The position numbers and the translations under genes are program-made. This document shows, piece by piece, positions 12,096-24,774 of a DNA stretch of 64,000 nt. Each line of letters starts with the position of its first letter. Position 1 is the first letter of the stretch. This stretch comes from Blumeriella jaapii (taxonomy: Eukaryota; Ascomycota; Leotiomycetes; Helotiales; Drepanopezizaceae). The notes beneath the pieces were generated by a model. That model did no database searches. It saw only the letters and a program-made list of their open reading frames with translations, and was not told where the DNA came from. Where the stretch lies: assembly GCA_009599575.1 (NCBI GenBank), contig VWND01000037.1, forward strand, positions 62,001 through 126,000, in the 5' to 3' direction.

Positions 12096-15000
12096 ACAAA
12101 CGCAGATTGTATACAAAGGGAGCCTTAGCACCATGTCATAGCACCACGTGCCTAGCACGTGCCTTATATTCCAACAACTAAAAACCAGATGTGACTATCG
12201 ATCTACTTAATTATTATTGCAAGTCGGGATTGGTAATAAACAGCAGCAGGGGGCAATCGATCTGCATAATCACTTACTCCTAGTCGAACTGACGTTTTTA
12301 TATAAAATGCCTATTTAACGCACGCTTACAGCTGCGACGCTTTTCGGCTTTACTGGACGGTCTGTATGACCCAAAGAAACACTCAGCTTCGACAGCTTTA
12401 ACACTCTTCTCTTTTTGAAAGTGGCTTCACGAACATAATAGAGAACCATCCCGCTTGTAGGAAAAAGGCTCAAATAGCGGACCATTTGTTCTACATAATT
12501 TTTTATATAACTGCTTTCTCGAGGGTTTCTTGTATATAAAAATCCCCAGCTTAGCACGTTTCCAATGCCCTGCGGAAGGCTTAAGGTTGCGCAGTTTCGC
12601 GGCCCCTTCCAGACGTTGAATCATATCATCATCATTATTATTACTGCTGCGACGCTGCGCACATCCAGCTTAAGGTGTCCTCCCCAAAACGTCATTTGCA
12701 ATCCGGAAGCTCGTTGGGTATCAACGAGAGTATATCTACTAGCTTTGTTTGTTTACTGCAAGGGAACTGGGAGTCCAAAATAAGAATAAATTCGTCTTGT
12801 GATACAAAGTCGACAGGCGCAATCTCAGTTCAGATAAACCCCCTCCTTCCTATCAGACCCGTGTCAATATAAAGCTGTTGGAAATGGCTTGAATAGTTTA
12901 CTGCTGCCAACATATCCCTGGCTAGTTCCCCATGGGTCGACCCGAGCCGGTTCCGATGAGGTTCCGACGAATGGTGGGTGACCTTCCGTTGCTACGGTAT
13001 TCCGGGGTGTATGAACCTTCCCAACTGTCAAATAGGATGATTTCTTAATTACAATAGTTATCGCTTAAAGTTCTGACGGATCTAGACCATGTAAGATGGG
13101 GTAAATGTGCGGAGAGTGGAAAACGAAGACCGGGGGTCATTTATCAAGGTGTTTCCTATCTAAACGAGTGCCATCGGAACCGACATATGAAACCAGTTAA
13201 AGAATTTGAAATAAAGCCATTATTTCACAACAAGAAGCACAATGGGGAAAGCAATCGACAACTAATTAGATACCAATGTTATTACAAATTTTGTGGCTAC
13301 TGTGGCGAAACTCGCCACTCGTGTTATGGTCAGCGGACCTTGCAAAGACACGCCGCCTCGGAAAGTACTCAGGAAGGTATCTTCTACAACGAAATAAGAT
13401 TCCAAGATAGCCGTTTTCGTGACTAAAACCATCTCGGCAATGGTGTGACAACAGACCCCCAGAGAATTCGGAATAATGAATGAGCTGTGAGTTGCGACAG
13501 AGGTTCTGCTTAGTTAGTCAAGGTCTCCAAGATGCCCGATCCTCGAAACAATATTAGATACTGTTTACCAAAACTTTGTTTATCATTAAGATCTTGAAAT
13601 CCTGTACGTTTTATCTCCTCTACCTTAAGGGACAGGGGCGGGTGTTACAGGAACTCAACATAATCACCAGCTCTCTGATACACCTTTGAGGTGCGAGAAA
13701 TGTCGACCGAAACAGAGTTTTGTCTTGAACCGATATCATTCTATTCTACATAATACACGTCAAAAACACGAACAGTCAACCTCGCCGACAACGACCTAAA
13801 TCTTACCGGTAACTTAAAGCTAGGGACTGCCTCTTGATTTCTCCGCCCTGAAATCACGCCGACAGCCAGCGACACCTTGTAGCTTAAGGGTGAAAACGAG
13901 CCGGTGACTGAATGAATGTAAGAAACATCGCGGGTCTTGAATCTGGGCCAGAGGGAAAGGAGATGTTCCCAACTGGACTAGTTTTCCAAAGGACCCACAC
14001 TTGTTGTGTATAATCTTCCTCTACTTGTCTTGTACGTACTTTACAAGCTATTTTGATCAAAACTTTATCTCGTGACCTACAGAACTTTACCGATGAGAGG
14101 GCAGATCCGAGATTGCGAAGCTAATCTTCCCCACAACCCCTGCTGTTTCCACTTTTTCCCGAGTCTTTTTTCAGGGTCTTCCGTGGTGGAGCGAGAACGC
14201 CTTCAAAGTGAAACATCTCAAGGATTTTTTGACACCTTACGTACCTATTTATACCGGATCTCTGTGTGATCCTTTAACGCGATCTTTTCGTTGCCTCCCA
14301 TTATGTGACTCGACAGACATGTTGCGTCTCAGTCCATGGCTGAAATGCGCTTTGGAATTCGGATACGGCACCGATAAGTACGCGTACGAATATCTTGATT
14401 TGAAATGCATCGCGACTCCGAGTGCTGACTGATATGCTCATATGTTATGGATAATTGAGGATTTGGGGGCCTGGATCCAAACCCTAAATAGCGTATGAAC
14501 GTCAATTTTACCGTATATCAGAACAAGCGGAGTTTGTGAGGGAAAGATAGGATTTGTTCGACACAATCCTGTGAACACAGGAGCAAACCACAGTCTCGGG
14601 ATCCCAAAACTCTCGCCCTTCTTGGATACGCCTGTCGTAAATCATCGTGAATAGGTTTTCCCCTTTTTTTAGATCCCTCGACTGACGAGTCAAGTCCTGC
14701 TGGAACTGAGGATTTTTTGGGGTCCGAGCTAGCCGAAGAAAGCAGGTAGGAGTTACTTACCTACAGTACCAGCCAGGTCCCAGTGGGTCGCAGTTGAAGT
14801 TGGGCCAGCGCGAGCACAGAAGCGAGAAAATCGCTACATACAAAACAAACGAGGTACTTCTTACGGGTTCACGCTTACAGCCCACAAATCTTGCAGTCGG
14901 AGATGCAAGCCATGCAAAAGTCTCCAGAGGATCTGATGAGGCTCCGCTCTTCCGAGCAGACAGGTGTCTACCAGTATAAACACCTACTCTGTGGGGAGGA

Positions 15001-15451
15001 TTCCGGTGTCAATCCTGCCGCAAAGGCGAAAGGTGGGTCCCGGACGCCCGGTGGCGGGCACTTCGCAACCTCACTCTCACGTCGCCTACGATTACCTCGA
15101 ACGGCAGAGCCGAAATAATAATCATAGGCGAAGCAGGTGCTATGTCGTCCGTTCCTTCGTCTCTTCCTATTCCATCGCGACTCCAACTGTTGGTGGGTAC
15201 GGTATCTCCTGTGTCGGTCGGGCCCCCGGGGAAAGCAATCATGATAAAAAGGTATATATCGACAGTGCTCCATCTTCCCCTCCCCCTCCTTCTCCATATC
15301 TCTTCTTTATCCCTCTTCTCGTCATTACACTTATTGCCTGTCGCCTTATGCGCTGACAGTTCAACCTCAGACACGGTACGACTTCGACCCACGTCGCTTG
15401 TCCTTTATCAGCACCACGCGACAAGATAGATAGACACACCCTCAGCCTACC
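12096..15451. other. Intergenic, transition from AT-rich island to gene island
   Basis: Composition becomes balanced. No open frame has domain content, splice signals or a plausible start. The last 200 bp before the hexose transporter is pyrimidine-rich (CTTCCCCTCCCC near 15275) and is likely its promoter and leader. Confidence 0.4.
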
Positions 15452-17243
15452 ATGGGTATCTTCCGCAAGAAGCCGGTTGTCCCGGCCAATCCAGAAAAGA
15501 AGGTAGACGAGTTGCCAGCAACGTGGTTGGCTGTCCTGCTCGGTGGCATTGCGTCGCTTGGAGGCTTCCTGTTCGGATACGAGAGCGGAATGATATCTGG
15601 TAAGTGCGGTTGATGCTGATTGAAGCTGGTCACGGTGTGCCCATTCAATGGTGGTGCTCGACTGGAATGGCGAAACGCGACGTGCGAACGATATTGCCAG
15701 GCCACGTGCTGACTCCAAACCCCAGGTTTCCTCGCCATGAGCGACTTCACCGAGCGATTCGGAGAGAATGGACAGTTTTCTTCGTTCCGACAAGGTTGTA
15801 TCGTCGGTTTCCTCTGTATTGGGACTCTGAGCGGATGTTTGGTCAGCGGCTGGCTCGCCGACAAAATCGGCCGCCGATACACTATCTCTTCCTCGTCGTT
15901 CTTTTACATTATCGGTGTTGTCATCGAAATCACCAGCAACAGAGCATGGATTCAGTTCGCTCTAGGACGTCTTGTTGCGGGTCTGGGTCTGGGTGCTCTG
16001 TCCACGAGTGTTCCAATGTACCAGTCGGAGAGTGTGCCCACGAGTATCAGAGGAGCTACGGTCAGCTCTTACCAACTCTTTCTCACCCTTGGTATGTGGG
16101 CAGCATACATAGTAAGCAGTCCCGGTCGACGAAGCGGATTTCCACTGACCGGAACAGGTCAACTTCTGTACCGAAGGCGCTTTCGATCACTCTGCCCAAT
16201 GGAGAATCACCAGCGGTCTCTCGTTTCTCTGGGCCCTCATCCTCGGCGGCTCGATCCTCCTTTTCCCCGAATCGCCTCGCTATGCCTACCGCCTCGGACG
16301 TGAGGAGGAAGCTCGCAAAACCATGGGTCGTCTGAGCGGCCTCGACGCGTACCACCCGCTCATCGACCGTGAGATCGCCGAGATCGAAGACAAGCTGGTG
16401 GCCGAGCGCGCGGGCGGCGAGCGCTCCCTCACCGAGATCTTTACCGGCCCTCGCATGCTCTACCGTACCCTTCTCGGCATGGTTTTGCAAGCTGGTGGGC
16501 AACTGACCGGTGCCAATCTCTTCTTCTACTACGGCACCACCATCTTCAAATCGACCGGCATCTCCAATTCCTATGCCACCTCCATCATTCTCGGATCTGT
16601 GAACGTTTGCGCGACGGTCGTCGGACTTTGGGTCGTCAACAACTGTGGACGTCGAAAGACGCTGATGGTGGGTGCCGCATCCATGTTCGGGTGTTTCCTG
16701 GTCTACGCATTTGTCGGACAATACGCCCTTGACCCCGTGAATCCCATGTCCACTCCGACGGCGGGCAAGGTGTTGATCGTCTTCACCTGTCTCTTCATCG
16801 TGGCATACGCTACCAGCTGGGGTCCCGCGGTTTGGCCCATCGTCGGCGAGCTCTACCCAGCCCGTTACCGTGCGCCCTGCATGGCTCTCGCCACGGCCTC
16901 GAACTGGCTCTTCAACTTCATGCTTTCGTTCTTCAGCGCCTTTGTCACGGCCAAGATCGGCTACTTCTACGGCCTGGTCTTCGCCAGCTGTCTCTTCGCC
17001 CTCTTCTGGATTGTGTACTTCTTCATGATTGAGACGAAGGGCCGGTCGCTCGAGGAGATTGACACCATGTATGTGCTTCACGTCAACCCCAGAACCTCTT
17101 CGTCTTGGGATCCGAAGAACCTGGGCTCGGAGGGAGTGCATGATGTCGCCACTGACATGATTCATCTGCATACGGCCAAGCAGATGAAGAAGGCCGAGGC
17201 TGGGGGCGCCGGAATGATGGTCCACGACGAGAGGATTGCCTAA
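15452..17243 (+). CDS. MFS hexose transporter (sugar porter family)
   Basis: Predicted plasma-membrane glucose/hexose carrier with twelve membrane segments. Three exons: 15452-15599, 15726-16111, 16158-17243; introns open GTAAGT and GTAAGC and end CAG. The joined product is 539 aa, a usual length. Sugar-porter signatures in order are GFLFGYESG in TM1, LADKIGRR in the TM2-3 loop, GRLVAGLGLG, PESPRY near the middle loop, GQLTGANLFFYYG in TM7, NCGRRKT, VGELYPARYRA and IETKGRSLEEID at the C-terminus. The TM7 substrate motif has Gly in place of the first Gln of the usual QQ pair; the second Gln and the Asn remain. The start is the first ATG of a good N-terminus (MGIFRKK). A 416-aa antisense frame opposite is a shadow. 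Exact substrate cannot be told. Confidence 0.9.
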
Positions 17244-19658
17244 GGTTGCAGTGCCAGCTCGCAAGCGAGGGTACGCGCAACATACCGTAGATAGAGACTG
17301 CAGAGTCTCGCCAATGACAGTCTCCCATTGCATGCTGTTCGCAAGGGCTTCGAGAAAGCTGAGTGAGGCTGGAAGCCGAGCCGAACTGACGGTGCATGAC
17401 GAGAGGCTTTTCTGAGACCGTGCCGCCAGCTTGCCAGCGGTGGTACGTCCAAGACCAAACTAGATTCGACATCATGTTGAGATTGAGCGTAACTGTGATC
17501 GAAGATGTCGAGAAGTCTAAAAAAAAAGGTGGAGATCGATACGATGTGGTGGATGGGTTGATTATTGTAAAGATAGCTGGGAATGGCGTTGCTAGCGGGA
17601 TAGGGTAAATCGATTGGGTACCTGTTGAACTGTAAGAATCGACTAGACGTCTATTTGGGAAATGCACCATTGGTATTTCTTAAGATATTCGTGTATTCGA
17701 TATCCATACTATCCATCAATCGACTTGTTCGTTCATCGCATGTGATTGATTTTCACCCCGTGACTTTTTCTCGGATAATCCGCGTGCTGTCGGCTAAATC
17801 CCGTGCAGCCCACCCCACCACGCAAAGTTTTCTCTGGCGTTTTTAGGGACAGTTGAATAAAAGGCCAAAAAAACTGGTCAGCTTCCAGAAATGTTTCCCG
17901 GGTTTTGTTTCCCGTGTTGAGATTAAGGAGGTGCAAAAATATTGCAAAGCAAAAAAAATCACACAAGGAGGTATTGAACCACACCCGATTTGAACGGATA
18001 ACCTTCCGCTCTGGAGGCGGACGCGCTGCCGTTGCGCCAGCAGTCCTTTGTGAGATCGATGCAAGATATCCCAGCGTTCAGCTATATGTCTATAAATAAT
18101 TGTAGCGGGCTGGGTGGCGTGTGGGGCGGGAATTGAAAGCGGGGTTCGAACACTTGTGTAGTAGCGGATGCGAGCATTGCTATTGCCCACAAGCCTTTGG
18201 GCACTTGTTGGTACTGGTGTTGCATGATGCCGAACAGACGCTTCGTCGTCATCGCCACTGGAATCATCCGGTGTGGATTTGCGTAGAATAGACGACGAGA
18301 TAGCCGGGGCAACGGGCTTGTGTGCCGAGCGAGAGGCCGATGAGGGATTTGGTGACGGAGCTGGTGTTCAAGGTGGGAAGATGAGGTTTTCGATGACCTT
18401 GAAGAAGCCCAAAGTCAGTTGGCGGCAGCAGCAAGGATTCTTGGGCATAGTCCCTGATACGACCAGGTGACATGTTGTGTCGTTCCGACTTGCTGGGCTG
18501 CGAGGAGGCGATGTCCACAAAGTCCTTTCTTAACAGGAACGGGTTTGCTGCTGGTTCTATTCAATCTATTGAAACTTTAATAAACTAGGGCTGAATACCG
18601 GTAAAGGCGCAAGTATGGAGACCAAGTACTGTGTCGTCGTCGTGCGGGGTGTTAGTTGGGCTTATTCCTTTGTCGTTGGGAAAGTACCAGAGAAGCAGGA
18701 AAGTCAGGATGGCAGCAAGCAATAAACGTGTGATGTTCTGGCTTTAAAATTGCTCAAGTTTCTCTTTTGACAATCTCTGCATTCATGCTGGTTTTGCATC
18801 GAATTGGTTTGATATCAATATGCTAGATTTTCATGATGTCTTTTCTTTCCGCCTTGAACCTACACGATACAATTTCTTGGACTGTTTACCAATACAGCTT
18901 TCGGCATTTCAGTAAACACTCAGACAGCTGGAATGGCTGGCTTAAGGTGGTCCGCGAAAGAACAGCTTCTAAGGCAATTGTGTCTAAGGAAGTTCTTGGC
19001 TAATCGCGGAATTTGAAGAAATAGAAACCCGTTCTTGTGTCTTGTGTTACAGTAAAATCTCGGTGTAGGGGTTCTTCGAGTTGAACTAGCAGGAACATTT
19101 CTCGGTTGTGATTGATGCAACGAGCCACCACTGGATCAGAACAGCCATCCCGCTACGTGCGACATCAGATTCCAGAATCTGGCGCTATAAGCGAATACTG
19201 AACTGTACCAGGCACTCCAATCTGCAGAGGCGTGTGACTGGACTGGAACGAGAAGACTCAAGACCCATTATTGTTCACAACTCAAAAGCTACACCAAAGC
19301 ATCCATACAGCCGTCTAGCGACCCATCCACCTCAACTGCCCGCGCGATGTCTGACAGATCTGCCGAGCCACATGCTGAGCGGGATCAAGCTCAGAGACTC
19401 ATCCCAAGTAGACACCGCGCGAGGCTGAATTAGACTTTCACTTAGTCGTGCCGGCGCACGGCGATTGGGTAGCCTCACCAATTCGCCCGATGGCGGTCTC
19501 GGCCATCATCGCTAACGAAGTCCTTTGTAATCATCTTCCGCGTCGATGAACCCCTGAAAGATCAAGCGCCGGCCGGCCCTTGACCGGGCAAGCCTCGCAC
19601 GCTCTGATTAAAATGGGTGCAGGACGTGTCGGTCACGATGGCATGGGGATCACTGAAG
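17244..19658. other. Intergenic around tRNA-Trp
   Basis: Apart from the tRNA at 17975-18046, no gene is supported. Short frames at 18082-18520 on both strands have no domain and no convincing start. The 3' flank of the transporter (17244-17420) repeats a Cys-poor inverted-looking piece around CCTCTCGTC but forms no clear structure. Confidence 0.35.
17975..18046 (-). tRNA. tRNA-Trp (anticodon CCA)
   Basis: A 72-nt cloverleaf can be drawn: acceptor GGACTGC/GTGGTTC (all seven pairs, three of them G-U), D-stem GCGC/GCGC, anticodon stem TCCGC/GCGGA with loop CTCCAGA, T-stem ATCCG/CGGGT with loop TTCAAAT, discriminator A. Box A is TGGCGCAACGG and box B GTTCAAATC. There is no intron. It is followed on the minus strand by a short T-run (near 17955) that could end polymerase III transcription. 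The many G-U pairs in the acceptor are a little unusual. Confidence 0.85.
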
Positions 19659-21648
19659 ATGAGTTCCAACTCGGCTCTCGCTCTCGCCAGACCGAACACC
19701 AACAAACCTGAGCCCCGGGCCAGGCGGCGGGCAGGAAAGCCCAAGACGAGAACCGGTTGCGTCACATGTAAGTCGATTTGATGTGGATTCGACGTCGCGC
19801 TGACACGTCCCAGGCAAGTAAGAAGCTCACAGCCGCGCCCCGTCTCTTCATCATCTGACTGGAAGGTAGGATTCGCCGTGTGAAATGCGACGAGGGCAAG
19901 CCGATGTGTGAGAGATGTGAGAAGGCAGATTGGCCGTGTGAATATCTCATACCCCTGAGAAAGAATGCCAAAGGAAGACCGCGGGTGATCTTCCCGGCAT
20001 GCCCGATGTGCGGGCAAGCCCATGGGGGGGTGATGGGCAGTTGTTGTGCTTTGACATGTCAGCCATTGTCGAGCAGATCGAGCCCCGAGGAACATCGTTA
20101 CTTCAGATTCTTCGAGACCAGAACAGCTCCCCAGCTGACAGGTTACTACGAGTCCGAGCTCTGGAACCGCCTCATCTTGCAAGCATGCGATCGTGAGAGC
20201 TGGGCCTGGCACGCTGTTGTGGCCATTGGGGCGTTGCACAAGTGTCTGCAAACATCGCAGCAGCGGGAACCGAGCCATTGGGTCGTCGCGAAACAGAGCA
20301 ACGAGATCAAGGCTCATCACATCTTCGCCTTGCAGCAATATGGGAAGGCCATCTCGCTCATGCAGAAAATCTCGGAACAGGAACAGGGCATGCGACTCTA
20401 CAACAGCCTGATATCCTCTCTGTTGACGATCTGCTTCGAGAGCTATGTCGGAAACCAGGAACTGGCTCTTGCCCAGGCGCGATCCGGGGTCGATATACTC
20501 TTCGGTCACGATTTCACCTGCCGCTTGCCAGATGACGACTTGACAACTATGGGCGTCTTGTCTCGAGAACATTCCTACCTCGGGGCGGATCTGCTTGGCT
20601 CCTTTATCCTTCTCGATTTCCAAGCACTGCTGTTCCAGCGGCCAGGTAGCACGGTGCACATAAGCAAGAAGCATCCAGATATCCCTGCCAGATTTGCATC
20701 TATTAAAGAAGCGAAAAATTGTTTCGATGTAATTATTCGGCGAGTGCAACAACTGAGTTTCGCCTCGCAGACATCTCAGGTACGCGATATTTCTTTCCAG
20801 CGTTTGAGCTAGCGTTGTAAGCTATCATCCATACGTACCACTGCTGATTCCCTGACGAGCCATAGTTTCAGTCCAATGTCTCGGTCTTCGACTTCGGAGA
20901 CAAAACCACGCAAAGCGGCAAAATACGACATCCCGGAATGGCAGAACGTGAAGAGCACAAACCAAGTATGAGCCATTGGTACCAGGCCTTCAACTTCGGA
21001 GACAAGGCTGGGACTTGTGCCGAGATGAAAGACCAGCTGCTAGCCGGGGTCGAAGAGTACAGAACAACCATGAACGACTGGTACAATGCCTTCGAGCCGC
21101 TGTTTGATACTTCACGATCCGAGCCCCGGTCGAAGGCATATCTGGGCGCGAATGTGCTCAAGGCACGCTGGCTGCCGTCGCGCTTCCTCTTCTTGCAAAC
21201 CGAGGAAGGCATCAAAGCGCCTTCCGAAGCTTTCCTCCCTGAATATACCGAACTTGTGGACCTACTCCAAGAGGTTCTCGAGAACGATCCTCACTCGAGA
21301 CCCGGCGAGGCCTGTTTCACCTTCGATACCAGCTCGGTTCTTGTGCTGTTCCTTGTAGCTCTGCGATGTCGCCATTGCATCGTGCGTAGGAAGGCCATAT
21401 CGCTACTAGTTCGGCACCCGCGGAGGGAGGGGCTGTGGGACAGTCTCATGTGCGCGAAGGTATCGACGTGGGTGATGAACATGGAGGAGGCGGGTATGGA
21501 GGATGGCAAGATCCCCGAGAGTGCGCGCTTGAGAATCGAGAAGGATGAGTTTGTGCTATCGGAGCGGAAGGCGACGGTGCGCTGCTCGAAGCTGGACCCG
21601 CGGACGGGGCAGAGGGTTCTGTTGCCCGAGGTAACCCTCAGCTGGTGA
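19659..21648 (+). CDS. Zn2Cys6 transcription factor with fungal-specific activation/regulatory region
   Basis: Nuclear regulator of RNA polymerase II transcription by family. Three exons: 19659-19767, 19866-20779, 20872-21648; product 599 aa. The first intron splits the zinc cluster, which reads GCVTC-RIRRVKCDE-KPMCERCEKADWPC, i.e. C-x2-C-x6-C-x6-C-x2-C-x6-C at about residues 34-61, preceded by an Arg/Lys-rich stretch (RARRRAGKPKTRT). The remainder is the helical middle region typical of C6 factors (YYESELWNRLILQA, WHAVVAIGALH) without other domains. The start is the ATG at 19659, the last in-frame ATG before the cluster. Genes of this kind often control a neighbouring transporter or enzyme; the next gene, 400 bp downstream on the same strand, is an MFS transporter. 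Target genes are unknown. Confidence 0.88.
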
Positions 21649-22045
21649 TGTATTCAGCATGACTATAGATCTATGGGATGTTAGCTGGTGGTTGTAGGGT
21701 AGATAGATAATGTAACAGATCGCGATCATCACCATACCTGTAAACATGGAAATCACCAGGCATGAGAAGAACGCTGCGCCTAGACGTGTCCAAAGACTTC
21801 CGGTATAGTTTCGTATTTAGGAGCACGTACATGGCTTGTTGATGTTGGGAAAAGGGAAAAGGGAAAAGGGAAAGACGATGGTCGACGACAACGCAACAAC
21901 GCATTCTGCCGGCCACAACCTTGGGCGGTGAGACACGACACATGGAACAAATGACCTTACCCGCCCGTTGCATCGAGGGATCACAACGACGTGCCAACTT
22001 GTAGTCCACGATCCATAGATCCATAAACTCATGTGAACTTTTCAA
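21649..22045. other. Short intergenic region upstream of the MFS gene
   Basis: No gene. It contains three copies of GGGAAAA (about 21846-21872), which may lie in the promoter of the downstream transporter. Confidence 0.3.
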
Positions 22046-23838
22046 ATGTCGGATACAAGTGCTATCGATAGACCCTCAAGTGAAAGGGCTGCCACACATG
22101 AAGATGAGCCTTTGCTCCGGGATCAACCCCCAGACCCGCTCATCAAGCCCACATCTAGACTCGTTCTCTACTTCATGGCCATACACTTCTTGCTAGCATT
22201 CGCAGAGATCATCCTAGTCGCACCTCTACTCCGACTGTTTGAGAACTCGCTGTGTCTTTCTCACTATGGATTTCCGGACGGCGGGATTGAAGAACCGTTG
22301 TGCAAGATCCAGGAAGTTCAGCGGCCTCTTGCTACGATCAGAGGGTGGAAGTCGACATTTGACACGATCCCTGGTAGAACCCGTCGCTGTGGACGTGATA
22401 TTTGAGCATCTGCTGATAAGCGTAGTCCTACTTGTTGCCATCCCGATAGGAAAGTTGGGAGACCATCACGGGAGGAAGAAGATCATGGCGATGGCCTTGC
22501 TAGGAGTGGCTGGATCGTTTGCTGAGATATTTGCTGTCTGTATGTCAAAGCATGTCTTCCTTCGTGTTCTCTACCCATCTTCACATCTGACTTGCCCCTC
22601 GCAGGTGCATTTCCACAAATTTACCCTCTCCGACTCGTCTGGTTATCATCCGCTCTCCTCCTTTTCGGAGGCGGTCTCAACTCGGCGTCTGCGTTCATGT
22701 GGGCAATGGTTTCTGAATCGATACCCCCAGAGAGCAGGTATGTATTCAAAGCCTGTGCCTGTGGCTTTGCTCACGGCCAATCCAGAAGTCATGCCTTTTA
22801 CTACATCTTCTCTGCGTTTTACGTCGCAGAGCTAATCTCATCATCAATCGCGTCCGTCACCTTGGACATATCTCCCTGGATACCCTGCGGTCTCGCCATG
22901 GGCTCTGTCATGGCCTGCCTCGCTCTCCTAGCACTGATGCCTGACCCCCGGCCTCTTTCATCTAGTGCCAGAAACGAAGCATCTGCTTATCCATCAGAAA
23001 ACCCGTTAGAAAAATCTTCTGTCAAAGGCCTGCTCTCCGCCCTTTCGAACCGCAACATCCAGCTCACAATTCCCGTCTTCCTCGTTGGTATTTTCCGCTA
23101 CGCCATGCTGAACATACTGATTCAGTACGCCTCTGTGCGCTTCGGACTGCGTATCTCCACTGGAGCTACATTCTACACCGAAACAGCAGTTGTCAACATC
23201 TTCCTTTTCTTATTTCTCGTGCCACAGCTCACAGCTCATGTCCGCAAGAGATACAACGTCCAACCGCACGTCATCGATCTCTTCCTCGTCCGGACCAGCG
23301 TTACACTGATGTGCATCGGCTGCCTCGCCATCGCATTAGCTCAAACGAGCTTCCTCCTGCCCGTCGGCGCGTCACCCCTCTACCATAAAAACTTCACACA
23401 GGCTAACTTTCCACAGGCGTCCTCATCTTCGCATCCGGCTTCGGTAGCCGGGTCTCTGCTCTGGCGCTCGTCTCTAGCTGGGTCTCAGACGACTCCAAAG
23501 CCACCATGTTCGCGGGCATCGTCGTGCTCGAGAGTATCGGCCACGCGATTGGTGATCCAGCTATCCAGCAGATTTTCGCAGCCTCCCTTTTGCTTTCGCC
23601 GTTTTGGATGGCGATGCCCTTTTTGGTTGGTGCTGTAAGTGTATCATAGCGTCCCTCGTCACACGAACTGACTTAGCGAAGACGCTGTATCTCCTTGCAG
23701 GAGTTTCTTCGTCTTTTATTCGCTTGGGGAATGATATCCGAGATGATTCCGAGCCCGCCGCTTCTCCGGAGGAGCATCAGGGCGCTTGAAATACAAGATA
23801 TCGAGAGTAACGAGATTCAACCCGGAACTGTTCATTAA
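22046..23838 (+). CDS. MFS transporter (drug/H+ antiporter-like)
   Basis: Membrane carrier of the major facilitator superfamily; substrate unknown. Five exons: 22046-22373, 22426-22539, 22605-23366, 23417-23634, 23701-23838; product 519 aa. An acidic N-terminal tail (EDEPLL) leads into TM1. Family marks are IRGWKSTFDTIP, then VAIPIGKLGDHHGRKKI (the TM2-3 loop motif), SPWIPCGLA and FASGFGSRVSALALVSSWV in the C-half. Four splice sites are ordinary, but the third intron seems to use a GC donor (GCGCGT) with a perfect GCTAAC branch and CACAG acceptor; only this joins the C-terminal half in frame. It may be regulated by the C6 factor just upstream. A broken gene cannot be excluded if that GC donor is not used. 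Confidence 0.75.
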
Positions 23839-24774
23839 GGAACAACTGTAGGAATGGTTTCCCTCAGACATCCAACTTCGCAAGCTGTGTACTCCTGACT
23901 CACACATAAGCACAGAATATGCGGAAGCCAATAAACAGAACTCTCTACATGTCTCCATGACCCAAAATCCTCAATCAGCAGTCGGAAACACGAGGCCATG
24001 TCAATGAAAATGCCAAAAGAGAACGAACATAAGACTTCGAGACAGAACATGGTACTTGTTTCTTATCGAACCTGCTTCTGAGGACCAGTCACAAACAAGG
24101 CAGAGCTCTAATCCATCCCTAGAATTCTGTCAGCTCTTGCGATCCATTGAAGATCGCATCTCAGGTCAGGAACCCAGAATCGTTGGGGTCGTTTTTGCAC
24201 GGCGTTCATGATTAGGTGGACTGGAAGGGCGTCTTTTCATCGCAAGGCAATTGTTTGACTTTGCTAGATGATGAAACTCGAATATCGTGATAGCTTAATT
24301 CTCCAGTAGGTTGAGACTCCGACGCAAGTATACGTCTTTGGTAATTCATCTTGTGGTTTTGAGTCGAGGTACTAACGAGGGGCTTGAGTCGATTTCTAAC
24401 TTGGATTTTTCCTTGTAATAGAGTTCGAAGTTATTTCCCTGTGCATTTGACTCCTCGCAATCGCCTCGTGAGCATCGGCATCGCGCCTGTCTGTGTCAGA
24501 TGCCCCTGTCCTCGGACTCTTCACAAAGCCAGCCATAAGTCGCTTGACAATGATACATGGATCTGAAATAAGACTTCAGCTGCGAGATTCCTTATACCTC
24601 TTGACGACTCAAGGGACCATAAACGTTTCCAGTCTTTCGGTCCATCCTTTTTGCATGAAACTAAGATTCTCGTGACGATAGTTACGGTTAGGAACGCCTC
24701 GATCGATCGCGCAGCGTAGTGCGCAGAAACAAAAGCTTCGATATCTTTAGATCATTTATGCTATATCGTTCTCG
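23839..24774. other. Intergenic, nothing identified
   Basis: No gene, RNA or repeat could be supported; short frames lack domains and splice signals. Confidence 0.35.

Noticed and set aside
16083..17333. 416-aa frame on the minus strand
   Set aside because: Antisense shadow of the last exon of the hexose transporter.
19562..20752. 396-aa frame on the minus strand
   Set aside because: Antisense shadow of the C6 regulator, whose zinc cluster and introns are clear on the plus strand.
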